Of a stretch of DNA of 64,000 bases, positions 9,402-22,179 are shown piece by piece. Position 1 is the stretch's first letter. Each line of letters opens with the position of its first letter. The stretch lies in NCBI GenBank assembly GCA_023614405.1, contig CM042687.1, forward strand, positions 238,106,292 to 238,170,291, given 5' to 3'. The notes under the pieces are model-generated. The model had not been told where the DNA came from and ran no database searches. It saw only the letters and a program-made list of their open reading frames with translations. Position numbers and translations under genes: made by a program. The DNA comes from Avena insularis (lineage: Eukaryota; Streptophyta; Magnoliopsida; Poales; Poaceae).

Positions 9402-12400
9402 TGTCACATCCCAAGATTTTGGAAATTGGGACTAGAATTTTTTTTGCATTTGCATGACATTCATGAGCATTGCATTGCATATTTTCATCAAGAAAAAAAT
9501 TCCTAAATATAAATAAAGGACTAAAACCCTAAATAGTATATGCCACTTTGCTCCTAAAGAGAATTAAATTGGCTTTATAAAAACCACTGTTGCTAAGGCA
9601 GCGATTATTGCTAAATTATAGCCTAAAAAGATCCAATGAATATTACAAAATTTTAGAAACAAAATTGAGCTCATTTGGAGCTATGATGAAAAAGTTATGG
9701 AATAAATACAAACAAATAAAGATATAAATAAAATGAAATATACAAGGATTTATAAATCCACTACTTGCAAACTAGTAAAAGTTTTACAAATATAATCCTA
9801 CAATGATCTACTCGAATTTAAAATATTTTAGAAACAAAAATCGTGTCATTTGAAGTTTGTATGCAAAAGATATAGAGAAAATACCAAAATAGAAAAAAAA
9901 AGAAAAAAAACTAAACAGAGCGCCCCAAGCCAGCGGTCGACTCGGCCCAACTACCCACCGACCGGGACAACCACGCGCGCAGGAAGGATCGATCCCACCT
10001 CCGCTTTAAAAAGAATGCAAAATTGATTTTCTAGACCTATCTCTATTTAAACACTAATATATTTTAATCTACAACTCTGAATCAACTTCCCTTTGTTTTT
10101 ACTTGTTCCCTACTTCAAGACCTATCTCCTCACCGTCCTAAATCTTCATATAAACCCGTGGAGCCACAGCTGTATGAGTTTCCCTTCTCGAAATCCAGAA
10201 TCTACATATGCCCAAATCTTATTTCGTTTATTCACCCATCTAGACTTCGTCATTTGTCTCCGGCTAAAACATGAAAGTTGTAGATCTCGTCGAAATCTTT
10301 CACTCCCGACAAACCTCGCCTCTTTTCATCCACCATATACGGAAAATTTTGTACCGCAATATTTCAGATATGACTGTCTAAATCCAAGATATACTCACGC
10401 TCGTTTCTTCAAATCCAAATTCCTTTGGTGAAAAGGTAGCTTTAATGATTCTATAAAATGTTCATGTTGAAAGTTTTTTGATTTGATCTACGGATTTGTC
10501 TCTCTAACACATATCTATTTCTTATCTATTATGAGCCAAAATCAAGCCGATTTGGATCCAACTTCTTTTCTAGCCACTGGATCTCATCCCGACGGCCAAG
10601 ATTAGATTTTCTCGACGAAGGGGTACGAGCCAACGAAATCTCGCCACATGTCAAGCCAGGTCAGCACCCGCCCTAGTCAGCGCCCAGTCAACATAGAATA
10701 TTCTCAGGGAATATTCCCTATAGATTTGAAATTGAATTTAAATTGAAGGAAATTGTGTAAACTTGCAAAAATCATACAAAAAGATTCATAGATCCAAAAA
10801 TAGTAAATTATATATCAATGGATTCATAAAAACGTGTAGAATGATAATATGTCATTAGATCTAACATTTACAGTATGTGTTTACTGTAGTAATTTAATTA
10901 GTTTTAATGGTCTTTTAGGTTAATAAATTCATAGGAAGTTATCTGTAACTCCAAAAAATATGAACAATATGTTGAAATAAAGCTATTCTAAAGTACAATA
11001 ATATTCTCAGATTAGATCTAATATTTACAATACATATTTACCGTAATGATTTAATTAGTTTTAATGGCTTTAGCAATCATTAAATTCATAGTAAATTATT
11101 TGCATATCACAAAAATATAAATAATATACCGATGGAAAGCTGGTTCCATGTAGATCATCAATATGCAAATGGTTCAGGCAAATACTGTAAGGTTTTGCAG
11201 AAATTAAATAAATATGTTAATGGCTTATTTAGTGTATTAAAATCATAGTAATTCGAGTACTGCTCATAAAATTACACATAATATGTCCCTGGAATCACAA
11301 TTTCGTGGATATTACAGATATAATTTTACTTTGATTTTAGGCAACAAAAACTATATAAATGATTTAAAACCCATTAAACACTATTTAAATCATAAGAAAA
11401 GATCTATAACTCCGATTAGGGTGAATCCAACGTCTACTGGTTCATATTAATGACCTATATCCAGTACACTTTAGATCAAAATTTAATTCTGCAGTTAGAA
11501 CAGGCATTACAACAAAACTATTAAAACCCCTATATTGGCAAGTAATTATTAATAAAAAATACTCCATTGCATTAATCGATCTCTTGCATGCATCATATAC
11601 TTCAGTATTGTTTAGAGAACTGAAACAGCAACCATTCTGAATTATTAAATTGTCATGTATGTATTTGTTGCATTTGTTTGATCTCTATGTGCTATTGTTT
11701 ATGTTGTATGCAATTGTTTGATCGATAGATTGCGAGGAGTGCAAAGTGTGTGATTGTAACGAGTGTTTGAACGACTCCAACAACTATCAAGGCAAGTAGA
11801 TGCTAATTTATTCATGTTATTGTCCTACTATTTTCAATGCATTGTTGTGTATTTTGTAGTTGCATGATTAGGAACTACTATCGCTATGCTATGTCCTACT
11901 ATGTGGTAGGGATCTCTTGTAGTTGAGCCACCGTTGGTAGATGTGCTTAGTCGTGCTATGATGAACGAGGGCTGGGTTACATCACTGAAAGTTGTTTCTA
12001 AAAGTGTTGGTTTGCAAAACTAAAAACAACTTAATCAATGAACCTCCTGGGTGTGATGGGATTGACATTTTTTGGTGGTATCATTGTGAAAAGGCACCCA
12101 GGTATCAAGAGGAAATGATTGGATTCTTTATTTGGTAGCTTACATGTACAACCATGTGCCAATAATCAAATATGCGGTTGGTTGAACTTAGTAGGTTGTG
12201 GCAACTCGAACCCACATAGCCAGAGATGTAGAATTTTGGTAGGTTGGTACGATGCGTGTCGAGTTTGGGGAGCTACTTCCCGAACGGTCCCTTCTTGGAC
12301 TTCTCCCTATCATCACCCAATATGAGAGTGGTGGTACGAGCTGGGATGGCCAAGTCACATGGGTAAAGTGTACTAACCCCTGTAGGGTGTATAAACTAAA

Positions 12401-12584
12401 TGATTAGCCGTGTCCCCGGTTATGGACATCTGAGTTGCTTGATATTGAGTTCATGACACATTTCTCGCTCATTCTAATTTCCTAATTGCTTTAATGTTGA
12501 TGGGAAACTTAATTGGGATCTTTTCAAAGAAAATAAAAAACTGATTATGAAAGTAGGACAAAGGTATTTGCAAATGCAAGCTAA
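9402..12584 (+). repeat. Left part of the solo LTR, AT-rich with internal tandem periodicity
   Basis: No gene. Two repeats about 176 bases apart start with ttttagaaac (9651 and 9827). A second set with about 157-base spacing is marked by attagatcta (10854 and 11011) and ttaatgg (10904, 11061, 11217). A short GC-rich part (9920-9990) and a stretch with gtcagc repeats (10660-10700) correspond to the larger GC-rich block of the 54087 LTR. Confidence 0.6.
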
Positions 12585-15500
12585 TGTCAACACCCAGATT
12601 TTTCAATCCTAGATGCCTGTTATGCCATACATCGCAATCCCAGGATTACCATTTTTGCAAGACATAACAGAATTGGATACCATAGTACATCATCCATTAC
12701 AACGATACATAAGTTCTTACACCAATAGGGATCTCATGATCCAGTTCTTAATACGACTTCAAGCAGCGGAATACGTAATAATAACGGTAGCGTAGGCGAA
12801 GCTCCATCTTCAGGGTCACAGGCAATGCTGACGATGGGAGATGATCCTAGTTATCGTAACCTTCCTGGGGTCCATCTTCCAGGTACTCCTCGTCATAGTC
12901 CGCCATGGAATAGCTGTGACAAAGCCATGAGTACTCTTTAAGTACTCGCAAACTAATACTAACAGGTAAGGGGTTTTTGGGATAATAGGACACTAGGCTC
13001 TAGGGTTGTTTTGCAAAAAGCTAGGTTTATCTCTACTAAGTTCCAAAGCTAGTCAAAATTTTATAACTCCTAAGTGGGACCTTGTAATTCAGGTCACAAC
13101 TCTGTTGTGGTCAAGTCAAAGTCTCAATTCATTTCACAATTCATTTTGAAAAGTCTGACGGGGGAACAGTATGGCCACTCCAACTATCCATAATCATGAC
13201 GCTGCTATTCAATAGTTTGACACTCTGCAGAGATTGTACACTTTCACCACAACATTCGATACATCCGTCAGGAACAAATCCTGAATTCACCATACTCAGT
13301 ATGCGGATAATCAATCCTAACCTTTCAATTACACACCCTAGTATCAACACCTCTCCTGTGAGTTTGGCCTCCCAACCATGACTCACTGTCATCTTGGGTA
13401 CTGCACAGGTGGACAATCTTCACAAGGTAGCCTCAGCTCAAACCTTGGCCGTGAGGGAACTAATACTAAGGGATATAAGTTTCCAGTTAAGCCCTACCCA
13501 ATCTTCAGGTATTGTGGTTGTACGATAAAATTGGAATGGTATCGCATCCAGACAACCATCAGTTTTATAAAGGGCTAAGGCTCATGCCTCATCATTTTCA
13601 TCACCAAAATCATCAAATGTTCGGAAACACATGTCCAAAACATTTCAATAGAATGATCCATCATTCCAAGGTTTTCATAACCATTTTTCCACCAAGTATT
13701 CCCATCTAAAGTTGATCAAGTTTTATGCTTAGCACTAGCATCTATAGGTGGGGGTAAGTACTAATGAGGGGTGGTAAACTAGTGGAGTTTTAACTAAGTT
13801 CAATCTCATGCCTTAGGATGACATCAAGATTATCTAACTTAGGCCAAATTTTATGCTCTTTATGCAACCTTCAGCACAACTGTCTAGTATCTACCAAACT
13901 CTTAAGTAAACTCTAAGTAAGCTTTGATAAAGAAATAAAGTAAGAAGCTTGCACATAAAACTAGGATTGGTTTATCAAGTGTATATGATCACATATACTC
14001 AGGGCATATAGTATTCATAACACCAGTATGGGTTTGGGGCATCAGTAAGGTATCCTGCAAGCTTGCATAGGTATAATATCAGCTTGCACATTCACTAGTA
14101 GTATTAGGCTTGCCTTGTGCAGAGCAGTGGTTGAAGTTCTCCTCGGCTTCCTCTCCGTAGTATCCTTCTTCCTCCTCGTATCCTTGGTCGGTACTAGCGT
14201 CTATGAATAAATACGAGGTACACAATCACCAAACAATACTTAACTACTTGCAATCATCACACACAAGGGTCCTATAGATGATCTAGCATCATCCCTAACA
14301 TTACAAGGTTAAGGCTTGGTTTAATTCCTTTTTCTTTTTAGAAAAGTAATTTCTACTCATTGAAAAACTACTTTAAGGTTTAATATTCTCCAAACCAAAC
14401 ATGGGATGATGTTGACACATGTCATCACCACATATTGTAGTCCATGGGAATGTGATTTAAAGTGGTGTCACAATTTAATAAGGTTTTACCCTTTTATTTT
14501 AATTAATTAAAGTGGCTAGAAATGCTTATGTAGCATTCTTTTATTACTTGAACAATATTTCTGCAAGTAAACCTATATATTTTTATATATTCTGAAAGGT
14601 ATGGTTAAATGTGATTTTTGAGAGTTGGAATCAACTCAAAAGCTATTATGTTTTAAAATTGAAAAATGTTTGAATGCAGAAAAGCTTCTGCCTTGTTATT
14701 TTTTACCAAGGGTGATCTATAGATCCAAATGACTTGAATCCAACGGGCTTGGATTCAGCATTCACAGACCTTTCCAACAAAATTGGTTTCATTCAATTTG
14801 GTGTACTGAATCGATCTGGGTTGATTTTTGAAGTTGGGTACAGAAGTGTGTTTGAATTGAAAAAGAAAAAGATTTAATTTGAATAACTGGGCTGCGCGGG
14901 AAAATCTAACGGGCCGGCCTGCTAAGTGTTCTGCTGGCTGCTTAAGTGGTGTCCCCACTCGCCGCTGACACGGGCTGGGCGAAGCGGTATGGGGCAACAT
15001 GGGTCGTTCGATCTAGTTCTAATCTAACGGCTGGGAGTCATCGTCGACGCGAGACAGCTCCGGCGAGAACGAAACCTAGCGCGGCCAGTGAGGGTCGTTG
15101 GGGGCTCACCGGGGTACTGGCGAGGGTCGGCAAGGCGGGCGAACGACGAATTCGACGACGGCGAACTCAGGGGTGGTCGTGGTAGCTCCTGGGGCGGCTC
15201 CAATCGCTGGCTCCTTTCTTCTCCGGCAGCGGCAGGCTCCAGTGAAATTCCGGCGAGGTGGTGCTTTCCTTGCTCTGAGAATGGTGTGGCACGATCAGTG
15301 AGGAGAGGGCAGTGCGATGGTGTGATGAATTCGTGCGGGGGTGGCCTCTATTTATAGTCGAGCGAGGGGACCGTCGGGGCGCACGGTGAGCTCGTCGGGG
15401 GCGACGTTACAAGCATCTAATGGCATGGGCAAGGGTAGGGGACGGTGCTGTGTCTCCTGGCGATGCTCAACGGCATGGTCGCGAGGCGTGGGGTGGTGTG

Positions 15501-16617
15501 GTTTGGTCTAGAACGGGCGGTGCTCTGCGCGGCAGAGGCGGCGTCTTCGACGGCGGGCGGTGGCTGTGCGGCACGGGGCGGCAAACGGGGATGTCTGGCG
15601 GTCTCCTGGGTTGATGGCGATCGTGTATGCACGCGGCGAGGGCGGCGCGCGGTCTGTGGGTGATGGTCGAGGGTGGCGCTCTGGCGCACGCTCGGCATGG
15701 TCTGGGCGCGGCTTGTGCGCGTGGTCCAGGGCTTGGCAGCGCTTGCGGCTGGGACAGTGAGTGGCGGTGGACGGTGGGCTGCCTCCTAGACAAGGTTGGC
15801 ATGGCTAGTTCTTCCTCTAGCTTGCTGTCCACAATGGGGTGACATTGGGGTGCTCGGCTGTTCACCATTAATGGCAATGGCAAGCTCACAGGGGTGCTAG
15901 TGTTGGTCTAATCTTTCTAGATGATCTACTGAGCTGTGTGTGAGCTAACTAGGGAACAAGTTAGGCAAGAATCACTGCACACTATAGTGTTTGATGTTTT
16001 GTTTGATTTGTGTCTGCAACCTGTTTGATGAAATGGCCGCATGAAATCAAGTTTTGAATTTTGAAATGATTTTTGGTGGGTTTGCTAGATTGGTGCTGGT
16101 GAGTCTGCAGATGCTTGGGTTTTGAAAGTTGAGCTTGTTTGAGTGGTTTTTGAAAAAGTGGGATCTTCCCATATGAAGAAGATTCAATTTTTAAATGTCA
16201 TTTAAACTATGCATTTGAAAGTTTCTGGATGATCACAAAGTGGGCCTTGATACTCTGTTATGAGTACATTCAAGGGGTGCAAAGATCCAGCAAAGTTTCT
16301 GTTGAGTTCTGAAAGTTTGAGATAGCCAAAGTAGGCATGGGAGTTAAATTGGTCAAAATGACCATTCACTTAATATATTTGTTTTGATTTACTTGTCTTT
16401 AGGAAAAGTGTGGGAAATGTTTTAGATGATGTTTATTTCACCTAAGAAACATTTTACAAGCAATGGATCACACAAACAAGGTGGTTTTTAAAGAAATTCA
16501 AAATCCATGCATACACATATGCATGCATTCATGATTTTATTTAGAAAAGATTTTGTTAACCCTAATCTTGATGATTAGTGTTTGATGATCTAAGTTTGGT
16601 ATTTTTGGGATGTTACA
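12585..16617 (-). repeat. 3' LTR of the nested chromovirus, 4033 bp
   Basis: The plus-strand ends are tgtcaacaccc (12585) and gatgttaca (16617). It is 315 bases longer than its partner because it keeps two segments (about 13515-13722 and 14703-14800) that the other LTR has lost. It contains a GC-rich block (14880-15850) carrying the promoter. ORFs within that block are chance products of GC-rich sequence. Confidence 0.92.
15349..15356 (-). promoter_or_regulatory. TATA box of the nested element, left LTR
   Basis: Minus-strand tataaata lies in a GC-rich context (gactataaatagaggcc), and the same box is at 24844-24851 in the other LTR. A GC-rich leader reading toward lower coordinates follows. 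It would drive the genomic RNA from the right-hand (5') LTR, while this copy would fire outward into flanking sequence. Confidence 0.7.
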
Positions 16618-16635
16618 AACCTTCCCCCCTTAAAC
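16618..16635 (-). other. Polypurine tract of the nested chromovirus
   Basis: Minus-strand taaggggggaag lies three bases from the 3' LTR boundary. It is the expected primer for plus-strand synthesis and confirms minus orientation. Confidence 0.8.
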
Positions 16636-16676
16636 AAAATCTCGTTCTGAGATTTGAAAAAGGACGAAAAGATTAC

Positions 16677-17157
16677 CTAGGACTTGAAGAGATCGGGAAA
16701 CTCCGTCCTGATGTGATCTTCGCGTTCCCAGGTAGCTTCCTCTTCTGTGTGGTTGCTCCACTGAATCTTGAGAAACTTGATGCTTCGGGTTCGGGTAGTT
16801 CGAAAAGCTTCTTCCAAAATGCGGATGGGTACTTCGGGATAGGTCAGGTCATCGTTGATCTCTATGGTCCGAATCGATATTCTTGAGCACTTCGGTCTTC
16901 TCGGGGACTTCGAGACATTTGCGAAGTAATGAGATATGGAACACATTGTGCACAGCTGACATCTCTTGAGGTAGTTCCAGTTGATATGATACTTCTCCTC
17001 GACGGTTCAAAATTTTGAAAGGTCCGATATATCTGGGGGCTAACTTTCCTTTGAGTTGGAAACGCTGCATTCCCTTCAATGGCGACACTTTCAGATAAAC
17101 AAAGTCTCCTATATTGAAGGCGAGGTCTCGACGTCTCTTGTCGGCATAACTCTTCTG
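16677..17157 (-). pseudogene. Integrase C-terminal region and chromodomain
   Basis: One frame (17088-16849) carries the integrase C-terminal GPF/Y-type module with KLAPRYIGPFKIL and the typical ELPQEMSAVHNVFHISLLR. After a frameshift, the frame 16946-16677 carries a chromodomain end with KFLKIQWSNHTEEEATWERE. A chromodomain at this place defines chromoviruses and targets insertion to marked chromatin. Stop at about 16677. Frameshifts near 17090 and 16870 break the gene. Confidence 0.8.
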
Positions 17158-17965
17158 TCAGGATTGGGCGGTCTTGAGGTGCTCACGAATCTTGTGAACC
17201 TTCTCTTCTGCTTCTCGTAGGATGTCAGGTCCGAAGATCTGACTCTCTCCTACTTCTGACCAGTTCAAAGGGGTGCGACACTTTCTTCCGTACATAAATT
17301 CAAATGGGGCCATTTGCAAACTGGCTTGGTAACTATTGTTGTATGAAAATTCTACAAACGTGCATGCCTTCCCACTTGGATCCATATTCTAGCACACATG
17401 CTCTAAGCATATCTTCGAGTATTTGGTTTACTCGCTCCGTTTGTCCATCGGTCTGAGGGTGATACGCGGTACTAAAATCTAGGCGGGTTCCTAAACCTTC
17501 TTGGACTTTCTTCCAGAATCTCGAGGTAAAATGAGTTCCTCGATCCGATACTATGTTCTTGGGGACTCCATGCAAACTAACTATTCTAGTGATGTACAAC
17601 TCCGCTAGCTTTGAACTCTGATAGGTGGTTTTGACGGGCAAGAAATGGGCTACTTTGGACAATCTGTCCACTATGACCCAGATAGAGTCATTTCCCCTAC
17701 TAGAAGTAGGTAGTCCAGTGATAAAGTCCATTCCTATAGAATCCCATTTCCATTCCGGAATTTGCAAAGGTTGCAACAATCCAGCGGGTCTTTGATGTCC
17801 TGCCTTGACTCGCTGACATATATCACACTTGGCGATATAGCTTCCGATTTCTCTCTTCATCTTATGCCACCAAAATTGTTCCTTCAAATCTTGATACATC
17901 TTCGTTCCTTCGGGATGGATAGAATAAAGAGTATCATGAGCCTCCTTCAAGATAACTTCTTTCAA
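17158..17965 (-). pseudogene. Integrase (zinc-binding and catalytic core)
   Basis: The N-terminal HHCC zinc-binding part is visible (HDTLYSIHPEGTK ... CDICQRVK). The core has the first Asp in WDSIGMDFITGLP, the second in IVSDRGTHFTS, and the Glu in DGQTERVNQILEDML, the D,D-35-E triad of gypsy integrases. A frameshift near 17360 shifts the downstream part (FVEFSYNNSYQASLQMAPFE ... GRKCRTPL) to another frame. A stop precedes the C-terminal region. Confidence 0.9.
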
Positions 17966-18010
17966 CTCCGAATCTGCTGGTACACAAAGGCGTCCTTTGT
18001 ACCACAGAAT

Positions 18011-18839
18011 TCATTCTTCGTCCTCGGTGAATCCGGGTACTTTGCCTGTACCGATACGATGCTTGATTCCGTCGATACTAGCATTTCCCTTCTGCGCTTC
18101 TTTAATCTGACTGATCAAAGTGGGCTGAAGTTCTATGCTAGCTAAAAATCCTTCACTCACTAATTCTATTCGAAAATCTTCCATCTCCTTGTGCAGACTT
18201 GGTTGCTCCTTCAAAATCATGGAGTTCAAGAGGCACGGCAATCTGCTAAGGGCATCTACTACCACGTTGGATTTACCAGGGTGATAGTGAATGTCCAGAT
18301 CGTAATCCTTGATTAGCTCAATCCATCTTCTCTGCCTCATATTCAACTCTTTCTGAGTAAATATATACTTTAGGCTCTTGTGATCCGAATAAATCTCATA
18401 ACGATTTCCCATCAGGTAATGTCTCCATGTCTTCAGGGCTAGAACTACGGCAGCAAGTTCGAGGTCATGGGTTGGGAAGTTTTGCTCATGTTGCTTCAAT
18501 TGTCGAGATAGATATAACTTTTCCTTCTTGCATTAGCACACATCCGAGACCGATCTTGGATGCGTCACAATACACATCGAAGGGCTTCGTGATATCCGGC
18601 ATGATCAAGATTGGGGCTGAAATCAATCTCCTCTTGAGTTCTTGAAAACTTGCTTCACACTTGTCTGTCCATTCAAACTTCTTGTCCTTCTTCAGCAATT
18701 GGGTCATGGGTCGGGCGATACTCGAGAATCCTTCTACGAATTTGCGGTAATATCCCGCCAATCCGAGAAATGCACGAACTTGGGTTTGAGTGGTCAGGGC
18801 TTGCCAATCTTCTACATCTTCCACTTTGGCGGTGGTCAA
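18011..18839 (-). pseudogene. Reverse transcriptase connection and RNase H
   Basis: The frame 18839-18486 has the connection motif [16 protein letters not shown] and the first RNase H Asp in FDVYCDASKIGLG. The frame 18499-18011 has the Glu in [14 protein letters not shown], the second Asp in [11 protein letters not shown], and [17 protein letters not shown] frameshift at about 18490 separates them and a stop is near 18840. All RNase H catalytic residues are visible. Confidence 0.9.
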
Positions 18840-19720
18840 AGAATTCCTCCTACCGATACAATGTGACCGAGGAATCCTACCTCCTGTAACCAGAATTCAC
18901 ATTTGCTAAACTTTGCATACAACTGATGCTCTCTAAGGGTTCCAAGAATGGTCCTTAGGTGTAGCTCATGTTCTTCTTCTGATCTGGAATAAATCAGAAT
19001 GTCATCGATGAAAACAACGACAAACTTATCTAGGAAGTCCATAAAAATCTTATTCATGAGATTCATGAAATAAGCGGGGGCATTGGTTAATCCAAAAGAC
19101 ATGACTGTATACTCGTACAATCCATATCTGGTGGTAAAGGCGGTCTTTGAAATATCCTCTGCACGAATCTTGAGTTGATGATAACCAGTTCTAAGATCAA
19201 TCTTAGAAAACACCTGGGCACCGGTCAACTGATCAAACAAATCTTCCATCTTGGGCAAGGGGTACTTGTTCTTGATGGTGACATCATTCAACTTCCGATA
19301 ATCCGTACACAAACGGTTACCTCCATCTTTCTTGTCCACGAACAAGACAGGTGATCTCCATGGTGACGCACTTGGTTGAATCAATCCGATTTCCAACATG
19401 GAATCCAGTTGCTTCTTCAGTTCTTCTAACTCTGATGGGTTCATACTATAGGGTCTCTGGGTTATGGGTCCTGTTCCGGGGATTAGTTCAATGATAAACT
19501 CGATATCCCGATCTGGGGGCATACCGGGCAAAACATCTGGAAATACATCGGGGTATTCATAGACTATCCGGACTTGGTCAATGGTAGGTTGGGCTATACT
19601 CTTGTTACACTTGAATTGGCGAGGTAAGGTTTCAGATATATGCTCGACTGATATTCCAGCTGTACTGGTCATGGTGATGGCTTTCTTAGCACAGTCAATC
19701 AATACCTTATGTTTGGACAT
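18840..19720 (-). pseudogene. Reverse transcriptase
   Basis: An open frame of about 294 codons contains the palm and fingers motifs in order: [51 protein letters not shown], and the catalytic box [11 protein letters not shown] (F-I-D-D form typical of chromoviruses), then [12 protein letters not shown] and VGFLGHIVS. The frame ends at a stop shortly after, followed by a frameshift into the connection domain. The upstream start is part of the polyprotein and not a true initiation site. Confidence 0.93.
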
Positions 19721-19990
19721 CCAAACCTTTAGTTCTGAGTACTATTAGATTAGCATAAAAATCTATGGCATGGATTCGGATAGGGATGACTTTGCAAATT
19801 TACCTAGCCTTGGTGGTTGATCCGGGGATTTGCACAATCATAACATGCTTCAGTTTGGTTGGTTGAATTTTACTAGTGCAGGAAAATTATTCGGTGACAA
19901 ATGAATGCGAGGCACCAGAGTCAAACAACACTCTTGCAAGTACTGAATTAACAGAAAACATACCCAAAGACGATATCGGGCGCTCTCGAG
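19721..19990 (-). pseudogene. Aspartic protease region
   Basis: The minus strand in the frame next to gag carries LFDSGASHSFVTE (19900-19940), the active-site Asp-Ser-Gly loop of retroviral-type protease. A stop follows directly. Further down, the gypsy protease end appears just before the reverse transcriptase frame ([11 protein letters not shown]). The gag frame has shifted out before this point, so the copy would not make protease. Confidence 0.7.
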
Positions 19991-21166
19991 CTTCTTCAAG
20001 ATGCATGAGAAAAGACGGCCATTGCGGTTGAGTGAATTCCCTGGGGCAAATCTCCTTCCTGGCTGAACACGACGCTGTTGTTGAGCTGGGGCATCGGCAT
20101 TAGGGGCTGTAGCATTCTTCTTGTTGGGGCACTCGTTGGAATAGTGGCCTTTATTTCCACAGTCATAACAGGTCACTTGTGACTTGTCCTTGGCTGCGAC
20201 AGGCACAACATTGCTTCTAGTCCTCGGGGCAGTGTTGGGGTTGGTGGTAGCATGGTTAGTGTTGAACTTGGGTGGGGCACAGGTGAAATTGCTAGAGTTG
20301 CCGGGGTTGTTGTGATTTCCTCCGGGTCTAGGGTTTCCACGGTTGGGGTAGGTCGGACGGGTAATAGGGGGTCGGTTGGTTCTTGGGGCAAATCCTGGAG
20401 ATGGGTTGGGGCGATACTTTGGGGTCTGATGGGTTCCTGGTTGATGCATCATGCGACGCTTGCGGTTCTCATTGGCCTGGTTGATCTTTGCTTCCATCTG
20501 GATAGCAGAGTCGACAAGGGATTCAATATCAGCAAAGGGGATATTGACTAACACCGTCTGCATCTCGTCATGCCGACCATTCAGGAATCTTTCTTTCTTC
20601 TTGGCTTCGGTGTCTATCTCATCCGGGGCATACCTAGCTAATGACAAAAATTTGTCATGGTATTCCACTACAGTCATCCTCCCTTGCTTCAGCTCTCTGA
20701 ACTCGTCTCTCATTCTCTTGATCAAACCTGGTGGCACATGGGTTCTGCTAAACTTGACCTTGAATTCCTCCCAGGTCATCATCTGGCCTCCGGTCATGGC
20801 ACGAACACTGTTCCACCATGCCCTGGCATCTCCGGCTAGATAATGGGTGGCAAATAGAACTTTCTCGTTGGCTCCCACTCCTGCTACTTCTAAGTTATTT
20901 TCCATGGTTTGCAGCCAATCATCGGCGTCTAGGGGTTCTTCTGACTTGGTGAAAACAGGTGGGTTGGTATTCTGGAAATTCTTGAGCTTAGATCCATGGT
21001 TGTCCTGATTTCCGTGGCCTTGGTTGTTGTGGGCTAGCTGGGCTATCTGTTGCAGAGTGGCTAGGTTGGCTTGACGTTCCGCTCTTTCAGCTTCGCGGTC
21101 AGAGGTCAACATTTGTAGAATCTGCAACATCGGATCCGGGGCTGAACCACTTCCTCCACGTGGCAT
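19990..21166 (-). pseudogene. gag capsid/nucleocapsid ORF
   Basis: The likely start is the ATG at 21166 (MPRGGSGSAPDPMLQILQML). The retrotransposon gag domain is visible with LKNFQNTNPPVFTKSEEPL, AWWNSVRAM, WEEFKVKF and MTVVEYHDKFLSLARYAP. A basic, Pro/Asn-rich linker leads to one CCHC zinc knuckle, CYDCGNKGHYSNEC. The capsid part is uninterrupted, and the frame runs past the knuckle into non-homologous residues because of a frameshift before the protease. The extended start at 21187 (MIYLNLQ) lacks support. Confidence 0.88.
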
Positions 21167-21399
21167 CTGAAGATTTAGGTAGATCATGAGAAAAGAGGGA
21201 AATTTTCTAAGGTTTTGGGGTCTTTGAAAAGTTTTAAAGGTTTGACTCAGATTTTTCTAGCAACTTGCTTTTTTATTCATTCATTCACTCAGTACAACAC
21301 ACACCACAACAAGGAAAAACAGATGGTTTTAAGAACCATTCTGGAATCTACGATACAGTGGGACCGAATACTACTCACTACGCTAGTGCTCAAGTGCTA

Positions 21400-22179
21400 C
21401 TACTCCTCGGAGTCTATGGCTTCATCATATTCATCATCATCGATGAAGGCGAAATCATCCTCATCGGTGAAGAAGTCCATGGCCTGATCCTCCAGAAAAT
21501 CATCGTCATCACTGAGATAAGAGAAGGGTCTCCACAAAGATCCTCTCTTGCATTCTCCCTTTCCTCCAACTGCATGTCCCTCTCGTGGATCGTCTCCTCT
21601 AGAGATGAGATGCGGTGGCGAAGACGGGCAATAATGCGCTCCTTCTTGTCGAGCTGACGACGGCGAGACTTGTGATCCTTTGCTAGCATGGCTATGGTCT
21701 GATCCTACGTCTTGATGATGGCAGACTTGTGGTTGCAATAGTCACGGCAGTTGTCCAACTCCTGCTGACGATCATACATCATGAAGCTAAGGTGGTCCAA
21801 TTGAGTCTTCAGCTCGGGGTGGTATGGGGCTTCCAGTGGTTTTCCATTTGCATCACGCCTTGGGAAAAACTCAAAGGGGGTTCCCTTGATCTGATTGATG
21901 CTCCACCATTACGGGAGAGAGATTCCTGCATTGCTCGCAAGTCCATCGAGCCGCTTGTTCTCTTAAGGTAAACTGAATTCCTTCCGCAGGGGAGGTTCAA
22001 TCTTTCCTCGAGACTTGCAACAATTAGCCACCGCAGATCTTCTCCTCCTTGATCATTGAGCTGAGCTCAAGAACTTGGGGTGTGGACGCCAGAAGTTCCG
22101 AAAGCTGATCCAGATCCCTCTCAAAGATAAGGTCTCCTCCATTCCCCAACTGATAAAACTTGCTGTACTTCACGTCCAT
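21400..22179 (-). pseudogene. Accessory ORF upstream of gag: coiled coil with acidic tail
   Basis: Between the primer binding site and gag, the minus strand starts at an ATG (22179) with MDVKYSKFYQLGNGGDLIF and stops at 22024. Further frames give a helical, heptad-like part (KSRRRQLDKKERIIARLRH, SSLEETIHERDMQLEERENA) and an acidic tail (SYLSDDDDFLEDQ, FIDDDEYDEAIDSEE, stop at 21400). Stops at 22024 and about 21703 and frameshifts break it. The same architecture (N-terminal part, coiled coil, Asp run) stands at the same place in the element at 57349. I do not know its function. Confidence 0.55.

Noticed and set aside
15417..15889. Pro/Arg/His-rich frames in the GC-rich part of the nested LTRs (also 24836-25396)
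   Set aside because: They lie in LTR promoter and leader sequence, are open on both strands, and differ by frameshifts between the two LTRs.
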